Shown: positions 34,903-44,355, counted from the stretch's first letter. The stretch: DNA of 64,000 nt from Celeribacter indicus (GCF_000819565.1 NZ_CP004393.1:2790001-2854000), one strand, 5' to 3'. The notes: generated by a model not told the origin, from the sequence alone. Numbers and translations: made by a program.

Positions 34903-35853
34903 CTAGCGTTCGCGAATGCGGGGATCGAGCAGGCCGTAAAGCGTCTCGATGCAGAAATTGATGAGAACGAACAGCACACAGACCACCAGCACGATCGCCT
35001 GCACCGCCGGATAGTCGCGCTGTTCCACCGACTGAACCAGCATCCCGCTGAGTCCGGGCCAGTTGAAGACGTATTCGACCAGCACCGTGCCGCCCAGCAG
35101 CGTACCCATCTGCAACGCCAGAACTGAAATGACCGGGGTGATCGCATTTCTCACCACATGGCGGCGCAGCACCTTGCGTTCTTCGAGCCCCTTGGCCCGA
35201 GCCGTGCGCACCCATTCGCGCTCCATCACTTCCAGCACCGCCGTGCGCATCATGCGGAACACGACCGGGATCAGGCTGATCGCGATCGCGCAGGATGGCA
35301 TCAGCAAGTAAACGAGATGCTGGCCAGGGTTCTGTGCAAAAGACACGTATCCCCCGGCCGGCACCAGCCGTAAAATCTGTGAAAAGAACAGGATCATGAT
35401 CGTTCCAGTCACGAAAATGGGCACCGAAAGGCCGAAACTGGCGATCGCCGAAAAGAAGTTGTCGACGACACCGCCCCTTCGCAGCGCGGCGATCAGACCG
35501 GCCGGCACCCCCACGATCATGGCGATCAGGCCCGCCGCTCCGATCAGTTCCAACGTCCGGGGGATACGCCGCATGATCTCGGGGCCGATCGCCGCCCCGT
35601 CCTGAAATGACACCCCGAGGTCGAGGCGGAAAAGCCCCGCAAGATACTGGCCGTATCGTACCAGCGCGGGCTGATCGAGACCCAGGTTCCGTCGAAGGGC
35701 CGCAACCGCTTCAGGGCCCGGCGCCATGCCGCCGCTGCTGAGCAGAATCTCGGCCGGATCACCGGGCACCAGATAGAGCAGGAGGAAAATGAGGGTTGCG
35801 ACGATATAGATCGTCAGCATTCCGCTCAGGAAGCGGCCGATCAAGTAGTTCAT
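34903..35853 (-). CDS. Peptide/opine ABC transporter permease (DppB type)
   Basis: 316 residues with an N-terminal span, a periplasmic loop containing LYLVPGDPAEILL and five further spans. The conserved region MEREWVRTARAKGLEERKVLRRHVVRNAITPV (about 212-245) is the EAA loop that contacts the ATPase. It pairs with the permease half of the downstream fusion to form the channel. The gene starts 68 bases after the substrate-binding protein gene and lies 12 bases before the fused gene. Length and topology are those of DppB/GsiC. Confidence 0.92.
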   Translation of the reverse strand: MNYLIGRFLSGMLTIYIVATLIFLLLYLVPGDPAEILLSSGGMAPGPEAVAALRRNLGLDQPALVRYGQYLAGLFRLDLGVSFQDGAAIGPEIMRRIPRTLELIGAAGLIAMIVGVPAGLIAALRRGGVVDNFFSAIASFGLSVPIFVTGTIMILFFSQILRLVPAGGYVSFAQNPGQHLVYLLMPSCAIAISLIPVVFRMMRTAVLEVMEREWVRTARAKGLEERKVLRRHVVRNAITPVISVLALQMGTLLGGTVLVEYVFNWPGLSGMLVQSVEQRDYPAVQAIVLVVCVLFVLINFCIETLYGLLDPRIRER

Positions 35854-35921
35854 AGGGTATCCAGAGGATGCACGTCAGAGACCCGGCAGGCGGACTCCCC
35901 CACCTGCCGGCATTGTTCGAA

Positions 35922-37496
35922 TTAACCCAGCGAGACGCCGTCGAGCGCCAGGGCCGTCTGGAAGACGAGGAAGCCCGGAAGCGGCTGGAAATCATGGACG
36001 CTGTCCTGAACGCCATAGGCCTGCGGGCGCCACAAAAGCGGCAGAAGCGGCAGATCCTCCTCGATGAAGATCCGTTCGATCTCCGCATACAACTCTGCGC
36101 GGGCGCCTGTATCGACCTCCTGCCGGGCCTGCTGGAGCAACTCGTCCACCCGAGGATTGCCATAGCCCCAGGGCCGGTTGTAGCTGGGGCTTTGCCCGCC
36201 GCCGAGCCAGGTGGAAATCGAATCCGGATCGTTGTAGGCCCCCGAGGTGCCATTCACGCCGATATGGTATCGCCCCTCATTGCCTTCGGAAATCCGCGTC
36301 GCCCAGTCGGGCAGGTTCATGTTCACCGAGATCCCGATCTGCGCAAGCGACTGCTGCACCACGAGCGCGGTATCGTTGTGTTGCGGATATTGCGCCGTGG
36401 AAAGCAGTTCGAGGGTGATGTTCTCCGCTCCCGCCTCCGCAAGCAGAGCCCTTGCCCGTTCGGGATCGTAGACGAGACGCTCGGAGACCAGCGAGGGATC
36501 GTAGGCGTCGTTCGGGTGGACCGGCAGACCGTCGATCGTGTTGCCCATACCGGTAAAGCCGAATGCGTTCAGGGCGTCGCGGTCGATCGCATAGCCGATG
36601 GCGCGGCGCACACGCGGATCTGCGGTCGGCCCTTCGGTGGTGTTGAAGACGAGATACATGAACGGACCGTTGACGCTGGCGACATGGGTGCCGTCCGCAT
36701 CTTCGATGGGCTGCATGTTATGCGTGGACACGTATTCGATGATATCGACATCCCCGGAAGCCAGGGCCGCGGTGCGCAGGTTTTCATCGGGCATCGCATT
36801 GAAGAAGATGCGGTCGACGACAGGGACGCCCTCACGCACGAATTCCGGCGCCTTCTCGACCGTGATGGACTGGCCCCGCTCGACCTGGCCGAGGGTGAAA
36901 GGGCCGGCGCCGATGAAATCCGGGGCGACCGAATTGCGCGAGACGACCGGCGCGTAACCGCTTGCCAGAGTCTGGGCGAACGTCACGCTCGGCTCGCTCA
37001 GCCGGACGGTCAGCGTCTGGGCGTCCTCTATCTCGATTGCCTCGATCGCCTGGAAATCGGCGCGCAAATGCGCGGTCGACTCCTCGGCGGCAATCCACTC
37101 GAAGCTCCAGCGCACATCCTCCGCCTCCACGGGCGAGCCATCGTGAAACACCGCGCCCGGACGGAGGCTGAAGCGGTAGGTCGACGCATCGGGCTGGCTC
37201 CACTCCTCGGCAAGCTCGGGACGCAGGTTCCCGTTCGCGTCGTAACTCAGCAATCCGCGATGCAGCGTCAACTTCACGGACAGGGCCGCGGTGCCGGTGT
37301 ATTCGTAGGGATGCAGGTTGGGCGGGAAGGACGACAGCCCGAAACGCACGGTCGACGCGGTTTGCGCACGCCCGATCCCGACAGGAAGGCCGCCCAGCGT
37401 AAAAGCTGCGCCGGCAGCGGCCGTCTCCAGGAACCTGCGCCGGGAAACCCCGCCTGCCATGTGCCCGGAATCCTGATTCAACTTCTTGTCACGCAT
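35922..37496 (-). CDS. Tat-exported substrate-binding protein, SBP family 5
   Basis: 524 residues from ATG 37496; earlier starts add 26 unrelated residues. A twin-arginine signal (GVSRRRFLETAAAG) indicates export as a folded protein. The mature part has the layout of family 5 solute-binding proteins for dipeptides, opines and related compounds, with the start of the fold VRFGLSSFPPNLHPYEYTG and the typical LRPGAVFHDGSPVEAEDVRWS. It delivers ligand to the permeases that follow. The ligand is not clear from the sequence; the neighbouring amine-dehydrogenase operon makes an opine or N-substituted amino acid more likely than a plain dipeptide. Confidence 0.88.
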   Translation of the reverse strand: MRDKKLNQDSGHMAGGVSRRRFLETAAAGAAFTLGGLPVGIGRAQTASTVRFGLSSFPPNLHPYEYTGTAALSVKLTLHRGLLSYDANGNLRPELAEEWSQPDASTYRFSLRPGAVFHDGSPVEAEDVRWSFEWIAAEESTAHLRADFQAIEAIEIEDAQTLTVRLSEPSVTFAQTLASGYAPVVSRNSVAPDFIGAGPFTLGQVERGQSITVEKAPEFVREGVPVVDRIFFNAMPDENLRTAALASGDVDIIEYVSTHNMQPIEDADGTHVASVNGPFMYLVFNTTEGPTADPRVRRAIGYAIDRDALNAFGFTGMGNTIDGLPVHPNDAYDPSLVSERLVYDPERARALLAEAGAENITLELLSTAQYPQHNDTALVVQQSLAQIGISVNMNLPDWATRISEGNEGRYHIGVNGTSGAYNDPDSISTWLGGGQSPSYNRPWGYGNPRVDELLQQARQEVDTGARAELYAEIERIFIEEDLPLLPLLWRPQAYGVQDSVHDFQPLPGFLVFQTALALDGVSLG

Positions 37497-37569
37497 TGTA
37501 TTTTCCCCGTTGATTGACCTTTGAATCCGGCCGGTTCCGAAGCAACCGAACCTATTCTTGGACCGTTGT

Positions 37570-37586
37570 GGCAATCTTTTGTTGCC
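37570..37586. promoter_or_regulatory. Candidate LysR operator, GGCAA-N7-TTGCC
   Basis: A 17-base interrupted palindrome in the divergent region between the binding-protein gene and the LysR gene. The size and position fit a LysR site. A second palindrome lies 43 bases to the right. Confidence 0.45.
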
Positions 37587-37629
37587 GTTATAGGTTGATT
37601 TCAGCGTAAGGTTCGGAGATGAAAGCGCT

Positions 37630-37643
37630 CAAATGCCCATTTG
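37630..37643. promoter_or_regulatory. Candidate operator, CAAATG-CC-CATTTG
   Basis: A perfect 6-bp inverted repeat with a 2-base spacer, 28 bases before the LysR start. It probably works with the site at 37570-37586 as the second contact of the same regulator. Confidence 0.4.
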
Positions 37644-37671
37644 CGCCCATTCTATTCAATAATGTTATGGC

Positions 37672-38664
37672 ATGATCAACCACCGCCAAATCGAAGCGTT
37701 CAATGCCCTGATGGTGATGGGGAGCACGGTCAAGGCTGGCGAACTGCTGGGCATCTCGCAACCCGCCGTCAGCCGGCTCATAAAGCAACTGGAGATCGAG
37801 ACGCAGCTCAAGCTTTTCGATCGGGAAAGCGGCCGCATGCGTCCGACCCGCGAAGGTCTCGCCTTTCACCGCGAGGTCGACCGCGCCTTCCTGTCCCTGC
37901 GGCGGCTCGAATTCGTTGCTCATGAGATCCGAACCTACGACCAGGGGCAGATCAGGATCGGCGCTCTGCCCGCTCTCGGATTTTCCTTTATCCCGCAGGT
38001 CGTCCACAAATACAGCCAGGAGAATCCCAAGGTCCTGATCAAGATCGAGACCACCAGCTCGGCCATCATCCGGGACGTGGTCGCAGGCGGGCAGTTCGAC
38101 CTGGGATTCGTCGCCGACGAGGTCGATATTTCCGGTGTTCTCTCCGAACGGTTCGCCGCCCCGCCGGTCGTGTGCATCATGCCGCTGGGCCACCCGCTCT
38201 CCCGGAAATCCGTCATCAGGCCAGAGGATCTGGAAGGTGAGCCCTTCGTGTCCCTCTCCCATGTGGATCGAACCCGGCAGCGCATTGACGCCCTGTTCGA
38301 AAAGGCGGGCATCCTGCCGAATGTCGTGGTGGAGACGCATTTCGCCCTGTCGATTTGCCAGCTGGTCGCATCGGGCCTCGGGGTCGGGCTGATCAATCCC
38401 TACAGCCTGGGCGGCATTGCTCCCGGCCAGCTCGTTGCCAGGCCATTCGTTCCGAGATTGTCCTTCCAGACCCTGATGATCTATCCGCCGGACCGCAGGA
38501 TGTCTTCGGCAGTGCAGGCGTTCCGCAACATCGCCCACCGCGAAATCGTGCAGTCGCTCGAACAGATTTTCGCAACCTATGACGTGACCCCCGACGCCGA
38601 AAGCCGCAAGGCAATCGGACGCATAGCGCCGCCGGGCCCCTGGATCAGAAATCCCCGCGTCTGA
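37672..38664 (+). CDS. LysR-family regulator, NocR/OccR-like
   Basis: 330 residues. The helix-turn-helix (STVKAGELLGISQPAVSRLIKQLE, about 18-41) and the effector domain resemble the group that includes the octopine and nopaline regulators OccR and NocR, with the Q-I-E-A-F start of that group (MINHRQIEAFNAL). It is divergent from the substrate-binding protein and presumably controls the transporter and perhaps the dehydrogenase operon on the same strand. The two palindromes in the intergenic region are candidate targets. The NocR/OccR assignment is from memory of family patterns, not a search. Confidence 0.85.
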   Translation: MINHRQIEAFNALMVMGSTVKAGELLGISQPAVSRLIKQLEIETQLKLFDRESGRMRPTREGLAFHREVDRAFLSLRRLEFVAHEIRTYDQGQIRIGALPALGFSFIPQVVHKYSQENPKVLIKIETTSSAIIRDVVAGGQFDLGFVADEVDISGVLSERFAAPPVVCIMPLGHPLSRKSVIRPEDLEGEPFVSLSHVDRTRQRIDALFEKAGILPNVVVETHFALSICQLVASGLGVGLINPYSLGGIAPGQLVARPFVPRLSFQTLMIYPPDRRMSSAVQAFRNIAHREIVQSLEQIFATYDVTPDAESRKAIGRIAPPGPWIRNPRV

Positions 38665-38675
38665 GACGCTATCCG

Positions 38676-39677
38676 CTAATATCCCAACCGGGGATCGACG
38701 TGGTTGCGCAAGGGCGCCCCGCGAAGCATTGCGGCGAGGTTATCGGCCAGGATCGAGGCACAGGCGGACGCATAGCTCGTCGGATCGTCGGCCGAGACAT
38801 GCGGGAATACCATCAGGTTCGGCACGGTCCACCAGCGCGCGTCCGGCGGCAGCGGCTCGGTCTCGAACACGTCGAGAATGGCACCGCTCAGATGGCCCTC
38901 CTCGAGCAGGTCGGCCAATGCGGTGTAATCCATCAACCCGGCCCGCGCGATGTTCAGAACGCCGGCGCCCGGCGGAAGCGACCGCAGTTCCGCAAGGCCG
39001 AACCGTCCCCGCGTCTCGTCGGTCAGAGGGGCGGACACGACGAGAATGTCCGCTGTCGGCAAAAGCCTCATCAGATCGTCGGGCCCGGCGATCTCTGCAA
39101 AGCCGGGGCGCGGTCCGGTCGGACGCCGGGCCACCCCCGTTACATGAAAACCCAGGGACGCGAGAGCTTCGGCCACCGCACCGCCCAGAGCGCCCGCGCC
39201 GTAGATGAGGACATGCTGGCCGCGCGGCGCCGGGCGCAGCGTGCGGTCCCACCGGCGCCGGTTCTGGGCGGCGATCCTGGCCGGAACCCGTTCGTGCAGC
39301 ATCATCACCGCCATGGCGCCAAAGGCTGAGACCTTTGCCGCATGCGCGCCACTTGCGTTGAAAAGCTCCACCCCCGGCGGCATCCAGTCGAGCGGCAGAT
39401 ATCCTTCGACACCGGCGCTCGTGCACTGGATCATCTTCAGGTTCTTCATCTGTGCGACAGCGGCCGTGTCGAGCCGCCCCGCCACGAGAATATCGGCCTG
39501 CGCCCACGCCGCCGCATCGCGCGCATCGTCGCAGGCGACCTTGACCCAGAGCGGTGTCACCCGCCCGGCGGACGCACGGCTCAAGGCTGTGCGCAACAGG
39601 GTCTCGGTCATGCCATAGGCCGGGTCCCGGTCACGCCGGTTCTCCACGTAAATCCTCGGGGTCGTACACCACTCCAT
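38676..39677 (-). CDS. D-2-hydroxyacid dehydrogenase family protein
   Basis: 333 residues. The NAD(P)-binding motif GAGALGGAVAEALASLG (about 160-176) and the conserved LNIARAGLMDYTALADLLEEGHLSGAILDVFETEPLP segment with Arg and His-type catalytic positions place it in the 2-hydroxyacid dehydrogenase family. It should reduce a 2-oxoacid or oxidise a 2-hydroxyacid. It begins three bases after the stop of the enolase-superfamily gene and ends the operon. That pairing suggests it reduces the keto acid made by the dehydratase. The substrate is not known. Confidence 0.85.
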   Translation of the reverse strand: MEWCTTPRIYVENRRDRDPAYGMTETLLRTALSRASAGRVTPLWVKVACDDARDAAAWAQADILVAGRLDTAAVAQMKNLKMIQCTSAGVEGYLPLDWMPPGVELFNASGAHAAKVSAFGAMAVMMLHERVPARIAAQNRRRWDRTLRPAPRGQHVLIYGAGALGGAVAEALASLGFHVTGVARRPTGPRPGFAEIAGPDDLMRLLPTADILVVSAPLTDETRGRFGLAELRSLPPGAGVLNIARAGLMDYTALADLLEEGHLSGAILDVFETEPLPPDARWWTVPNLMVFPHVSADDPTSYASACASILADNLAAMLRGAPLRNHVDPRLGY

Positions 39678-39680
39678 GCC

Positions 39681-40847
39681 TCACGCCTTTTCGACCTGCG
39701 AATAGAGATGCTCCGCCATCGCCTCAGAGCTCAGGTTCACACCATAGCCCGGCCCGCTCGGGAGCGTAACCCTGCCGTTTTTGACGCGCGGCTCGACGGG
39801 ATCGTCGACCAGAGCGAAATGTTCGGGAACACGGAACGGATACAGCTCCTGAATGACGAAATTCGTGAGCGACGCGTCGAGATGCAAGGCCACTGCCGAA
39901 GCCACCGGACCGGCGCAGACATGAGGCGCCACCCGCAAACTGTAGGCTTCGGCCATGGCCGCGATTTTCTTGGCCTCCCAGAGACCGCCGGTATTGCCGA
40001 TGTCGGGTTGAAGGATTCCCGCCGCCTGGGACTCGATCACATCGCGGAAGCCATATCGCGAATACAGCCGTTCGCCCACGGCGATGGACACGTTCAGCTT
40101 GTCGGCAACCGCCCGCAGGGCGGCGACGTTGCTCGGTTCCACCGGCTCCTCAAGGAACATCAGGTCGAATTCCTCCAACGCCTGTCCGACCTGGATGATG
40201 GCGTCGGCCGAAAGTTCCGCGCTCATGTCGACCATCAGCTCCACGTCCGGGCCGACAGCATCGCGCACCGCCCTCACCATCTCGACCGCATGATCCCGCA
40301 TCTCGCGGTCGTAGCGACGTTGAGAAACGTGGCGGAAGATGCCATTCGGGTGAGATGGATCGACTTCGCTGAGCGGGTACATCTTCAACGCGTCATAACC
40401 CGCCGCCACCGCCCGCTCGGCCGCCAGAGCGATATCCCTGGGCGTGTCGGCGCTGAACGACCAGCCGTTGGCATAGACACGCACGTCGTCGCGGACCTTC
40501 CCGCCCAGGAGTTCGTAGACCGGCACGCCCAGTGCCCTGGCCTTGATATCCCACAGCGTCTGCTCAAGCGCGCTGATCGCCGCGTAGATGACGGGCCCGC
40601 CGCCCCGCGCCCAGAAGGTATGATCGTAGAGGTCGGCATAGATGGCTTCGATCTCGAACGGATTTCGTCCGATCACGAAGCGTTGCGCCAGTTCCTCGAT
40701 CATCACACAGGCGGCAGGCGCCGCGCTCCCATAGGCGAGAGCCGCTTCTCCCAGCCCGGTTATACCTTCATCGGTATGCGCTTCGACAATGACCGGAGAT
40801 CGCCCGTTGATTTTCGCCAAGTAGATGTTGATGCAAGTAATTTTCAT
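39681..40847 (-). CDS. Enolase-superfamily dehydratase (mandelate racemase/muconate lactonizing type)
   Basis: 388 residues from ATG 40847. The active-site set is complete: Lys155 in ALKMYPL, Asp207 in LMVDMS, Glu233 in FLEEPVEP, Glu259 in VGERLYSRY and His309 in APHVCAGP. These hold the magnesium ion and the general acid/base. The His309 form and the residues around Glu259 resemble acid-sugar dehydratases such as galactonate dehydratase, so dehydration of a sugar acid is the best guess, but racemisation or N-acyl chemistry is possible. Its partner in the operon is the 2-hydroxyacid dehydrogenase. Confidence 0.87.
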   Translation of the reverse strand: MKITCINIYLAKINGRSPVIVEAHTDEGITGLGEAALAYGSAAPAACVMIEELAQRFVIGRNPFEIEAIYADLYDHTFWARGGGPVIYAAISALEQTLWDIKARALGVPVYELLGGKVRDDVRVYANGWSFSADTPRDIALAAERAVAAGYDALKMYPLSEVDPSHPNGIFRHVSQRRYDREMRDHAVEMVRAVRDAVGPDVELMVDMSAELSADAIIQVGQALEEFDLMFLEEPVEPSNVAALRAVADKLNVSIAVGERLYSRYGFRDVIESQAAGILQPDIGNTGGLWEAKKIAAMAEAYSLRVAPHVCAGPVASAVALHLDASLTNFVIQELYPFRVPEHFALVDDPVEPRVKNGRVTLPSGPGYGVNLSSEAMAEHLYSQVEKA

Positions 40848-40953
40848 GGTGTGGCTCTCCTTTGACCCCAACCATATCCGCCGGAAATTCCGCCCGTCCA
40901 ATGACCTTTCCAGGGCTATCTATGCGAAGTTGGCATAGCCTGCCTCGCCCTGC

Positions 40954-42084
40954 TCACCCGGCCTGGACCCTCGCTTCCCGAAGACGTTCGACAGCGAAGG
41001 GTGCGATCTCGCGGGCGGTGCCGGCCTGTGTCACCAGGTCGGCCATGATCGCGCCGACGACCGGAATCAACTCGAAGCCGTGTCCCGAGAACCCGAAGGC
41101 ATGCCAGACGTCCGGGACCGTCGCGGACGGGCCGATAACGGGCAGAAGATCCTCCGTTCTCGCTTCGATTCCCGCCCAGCTTCGGGTTATGCGCACATCT
41201 GCGACACCGGGAAAGACCGCGACAGCCGCGCGCGCGCCCTTCGACAATTCGGCAAAATCGACAAAGCTCTTTTGCACGTCGATATCCGCCTTTCCCTGCA
41301 AACCTCCGCCGATCACCAGCGTCCCTTGTGCCGTCTGCTTGAAAGAAAGCGCCCTGCCCTGCGCACTGACAACCGGCCGGAGGAACGGGTACAGGCGTTC
41401 GGTGACGATCATCATCGACGCCTTGAGCCCGAGAGGGATTTCTTCGCCCCAGAGGGCCGCGAGTTTCGCCCCCCAGGCGCCCGCGCAATTGACGATCTGT
41501 CCGGCGACATGATCGCCGCGGCTGGTGGACAAGCGCCATGCCGCCCCCTCGCGCCGGACCTCATGAACCGCGGTGTACTCCAGAATGCACACTCCGTCCG
41601 CTTCCGCGGCGGCGCGAAAGGCACGGATCGTGCGATGTGGATCGGCCGCTCCATCGGCCGGGGCGTGAAGCGCCCCCACAAGATGCGGCGAGGCGGCCGG
41701 CAGCAGCTCCCGCAACAGCTCGGCACCAATCAACTGCTCATTGCCGAAACCACGGCGACGCCCCTCTTCAGCACGCATGCGAAGCGCATGCATTTGAGCG
41801 TCGTCTTCGGCAACGCGGACCTGCCCCGACGCGGAAAACCCGCAATCGTCGCCCACGATCTCCTCGATCCGGTGCCACATGTCCATGGCTTCGAGCGCGA
41901 TCGGCATTTCCTGCCATGCACGGCCAAGAGTTCTCACCCCCGCCGCGGTGGCCCCCGAGGCGTGCCGGCCTATCCACGCGGCCTCCAACAGCGTTACCTT
42001 CAATCCGGCGCGCGCGATATGCAGCGCCGCCGACAGGCCATGTAGCCCGCCGCCAACCACGATGACGTCCGAACAGCGGCTCAC
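40954..42084 (-). CDS. FAD oxidase/dehydrogenase subunit B (opine or sarcosine oxidase type)
   Basis: 376 residues from a GTG that overlaps the preceding stop (GTGA). The N-terminal VIVVGGGLHGLSAALHIARAG binds FAD; the C-terminal HAFGFSGHGFELIPVVG is characteristic of the DadA/sarcosine-oxidase-beta group. In octopine/nopaline oxidases and D-hydroxyproline dehydrogenases this subunit removes hydride from an N-substituted amino acid. The gene follows subunit A and the small ferredoxin-like gene. Subunit B of this type generally contributes the substrate site. Confidence 0.88.
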   Translation of the reverse strand: MSRCSDVIVVGGGLHGLSAALHIARAGLKVTLLEAAWIGRHASGATAAGVRTLGRAWQEMPIALEAMDMWHRIEEIVGDDCGFSASGQVRVAEDDAQMHALRMRAEEGRRRGFGNEQLIGAELLRELLPAASPHLVGALHAPADGAADPHRTIRAFRAAAEADGVCILEYTAVHEVRREGAAWRLSTSRGDHVAGQIVNCAGAWGAKLAALWGEEIPLGLKASMMIVTERLYPFLRPVVSAQGRALSFKQTAQGTLVIGGGLQGKADIDVQKSFVDFAELSKGARAAVAVFPGVADVRITRSWAGIEARTEDLLPVIGPSATVPDVWHAFGFSGHGFELIPVVGAIMADLVTQAGTAREIAPFAVERLREARVQAG

Positions 42085-43475
42085 TCCATCACCTTCAGGG
42101 ATGCAAGCTCTCCCAGCGTCACAGGTTTGAGCGGCGGGCGAATGCGAAATAAATCGCTCTGATCCGGTGTTTCGCCCCGCATCTCCGCCAGCATCCGGCT
42201 TACCACATGCCCGCATTGGCGACCTTGGCACGGCCCCATGCCGCAGCGGGTGAGCGCCTTGAGCTGGTTCGCGTCCATCCGTGTGGCGCCGACCGTCTTG
42301 CGGATGTCCAGGGCGGAAATCTCCTCGCACCGACACACCAGAGCATCATCCGCGGGACTCGCGGTTCCGGGAAACGGACGGTAGCAGGCCTCGAGGAACG
42401 GTCGCAACCTGGTGGCCCGCGCCAGGGCGCGACGCAAGGACTGCGTGCCCTCCGCAGGCACCGCCCCGAGGCTGTCCGCGATCCGCCCGGCCACGTCCGC
42501 CCCGTGAAGCGCGGCGGCATCCGCACCCTGAATCCGCGCGCCATCTCCGGCGACATGGAGACCCGGCACGCTGGTGGCACCGCTCCCGATCTCCACGGGG
42601 GGGGAAAAGTACCGCCCCCCACGATCCCACCGAATATCGCAATCTGCCGAAAGCGGCCCGTGGATCGAAGGCATCAAACCGTCGTGAAGGAGAAGAAGAG
42701 AGGCCGGAACCGTCCGAACCTCACCCCGTCCCGTGGTGAAGCGGAACGCCTCGAGCCTGTCCTGCCCCTCGGCCCGCAGCGGGCGTCCGCGAAAGATGGG
42801 AAAGCCGGCGCGGCGCAGGCGTCCTTGCCATCCGAGTCCCGTCCGGACCTGCCGGCTCCCCTCGGTGCTGAACAGCCCGGCGGCCAGCTCTCGCCACGCC
42901 CGCGCCGCCGCAAAAGCCGGCGAGGTCTCCACATGGCCGGCGATCCGCCCCCCCGCGGCAAGAAGCTGAACCATGTAGAGCAGCACCAGCGGACCGGTGC
43001 CGACGATCCAGACCGGTTCCGCCGGAACCTGGCGGGAAGACTTCAGCAGGATCTGAGCCGCTCCGACAGTCATCACCCCCGGCAAGGTCCAGCCGGGGAA
43101 CGGCAGCGGCCGTTCCTGCGCACCGGTTGCGAAAAGCACGCGGCGGCTTTCGAAGCTGTCCAGCCCGCGATCCGACGTTGCAAACAGCCGGAATGCCGCC
43201 TCGCGTCGTTCGACATGCCAGATCTGCGTTTCCGGCCGATAGTCGCATCCACAGGCGCGAAACTCTGCGATAACCCGCAGCCCCTTCTGATACTCCGTGC
43301 CGAGAATTCCTTCGATACGGTTCCCCGCATTCCTTTCTGCATCGCGCCAGATTTGCCCCCCCGGCGCAGGCTGCTCATCGACGACGCAGACGGACAGGCC
43401 CCGCGCTCTGGCCGCGATCGCGGCGCTCATCCCGGCGGGGCCAGCCCCTATGATCGTCAGGTCGACGCAAGCCAT
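42081..43475 (-). CDS. FAD/iron-sulfur dehydrogenase subunit A (opine oxidase type)
   Basis: 464 residues. The N-terminal Rossmann motif is LTIIGAGPAGMSAAIAARARG, and a second dinucleotide-binding segment (about 150-190) follows. Near the C-terminus (about 378-430) is a BFD-like 2Fe-2S site with CRCEE and GMGPCQGRQCG. This is the layout of OoxA/NoxA and of HcnB-like subunits, which accept electrons from subunit B. Its start at 43475 shares a base with the stop of the ferredoxin gene. Together the three genes code for a heterotrimeric dehydrogenase. Confidence 0.9.
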   Translation of the reverse strand: MACVDLTIIGAGPAGMSAAIAARARGLSVCVVDEQPAPGGQIWRDAERNAGNRIEGILGTEYQKGLRVIAEFRACGCDYRPETQIWHVERREAAFRLFATSDRGLDSFESRRVLFATGAQERPLPFPGWTLPGVMTVGAAQILLKSSRQVPAEPVWIVGTGPLVLLYMVQLLAAGGRIAGHVETSPAFAAARAWRELAAGLFSTEGSRQVRTGLGWQGRLRRAGFPIFRGRPLRAEGQDRLEAFRFTTGRGEVRTVPASLLLLHDGLMPSIHGPLSADCDIRWDRGGRYFSPPVEIGSGATSVPGLHVAGDGARIQGADAAALHGADVAGRIADSLGAVPAEGTQSLRRALARATRLRPFLEACYRPFPGTASPADDALVCRCEEISALDIRKTVGATRMDANQLKALTRCGMGPCQGRQCGHVVSRMLAEMRGETPDQSDLFRIRPPLKPVTLGELASLKVME

Positions 43476-43765
43476 CAGACCACGCTCCGCATGCCGTTCT
43501 GTCGATCAATCCGCATTCCATGCCGCGCCCGGACAAGGCAACTTTGCTGCGAACTGCGTCCGTCGATCGTGACCAGGCAGTCGAAACAGGCCCCCATCAT
43601 GCAATAAGGTGCCCGAGGCTGGTGTCCGACAGGGCTCCTCCGCGTCGGGAGCGACGACGAGCGCAGCAGGATCGCCGCAACGCTTTCGCCAGCTTCCGCC
43701 TCGCAGGGGACGCCGTCGACCATGACTTCGATCGGATCAAGAATGGGTTCGAGTCTTCGGAACAT
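43475..43765 (-). CDS. Small 2Fe-2S ferredoxin-like subunit of the dehydrogenase
   Basis: 96 residues from ATG 43765; earlier in-frame ATGs up to 43825 would add unrelated residues. The fold of a plant-type 2Fe-2S ferredoxin is shown by four Cys, C55-x4-C60-x2-C63-x12-C76. The start IEVMVDGVPCEAEAGESVAA is the normal beginning of this subunit (compare HcnA or the small subunit of hydroxyproline dehydrogenase). It passes electrons from subunit A onward. It is the first gene of the operon. Confidence 0.88.
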   Translation of the reverse strand: MFRRLEPILDPIEVMVDGVPCEAEAGESVAAILLRSSSLPTRRSPVGHQPRAPYCMMGACFDCLVTIDGRSSQQSCLVRARHGMRIDRQNGMRSVV

Positions 43766-44355
43766 TGTCGTCTTAGCGTCACTCTGCCACAGGAAAAGAG
43801 CCTGACCTCTGCTCATCACCGCCATCGGGAGGAGTGCCTCAAAGGTTAGGCTTCGAGACCGCGCCGATCAAAGACCGAAGCGGCAACATCCTATTCAGGA
43901 TTGTTATTGGCGGCTGTCCTGGTTTCTCCGGGCAGCGGAGATCCTCCGTGGCGTCCAGGTTTCACGTCCACTGGCGCGGGAGGCCGTGGCTGTCGCAGGC
44001 TGCTCGGTTGCCGGCTCATCAAGGCGCTCCGGGGATCGGCCGGGACGCAGCGATACGCCCCCACGGCGAAGGCTCTGCCCGGCTTTCCGGCTGTCACAGG
44101 GACATTTTCCCGGAAGCCGGACGAAGCGAACGGGCGAAGGATCGCGTCGCGACCGTCCGGCGTTCGCCGCGCAACCTCGTCCCGTTCGGCCTTGAGCAAA
44201 AGCTGCGCCTTCCCCGCCTGCGGGCGCTCCCGCGACACGCCCCTCGCCGGCATCCCTGCGTCCGCCGCGGACGCGCGGCCCCCGGCGGGACGGGATGACC
44301 GCCGGACCGGAGCGCCTCCGCCACGTTCTTCCCGCGGGTCCGCCTCCGCGCGCGC
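43766..44355. other. Intergenic region without a recognised gene
   Basis: 590 bases between the dehydrogenase operon and ftsH, both on the minus strand, so the operon promoter should be at its left end. Open frames on both strands are GC-driven and lack ribosome-binding sites or recognisable products. Confidence 0.4.

Noticed and set aside
33034..35127. Open frame of 697 codons on the plus strand
   Set aside because: It runs antisense to the ABC transporter genes with their Walker and permease motifs; composition effect only.
43834..44298. Candidate gene in the gap before ftsH
   Set aside because: No ribosome-binding site, mixed composition and no similarity to anything recognised; an overlapping frame on the other strand is equally weak.
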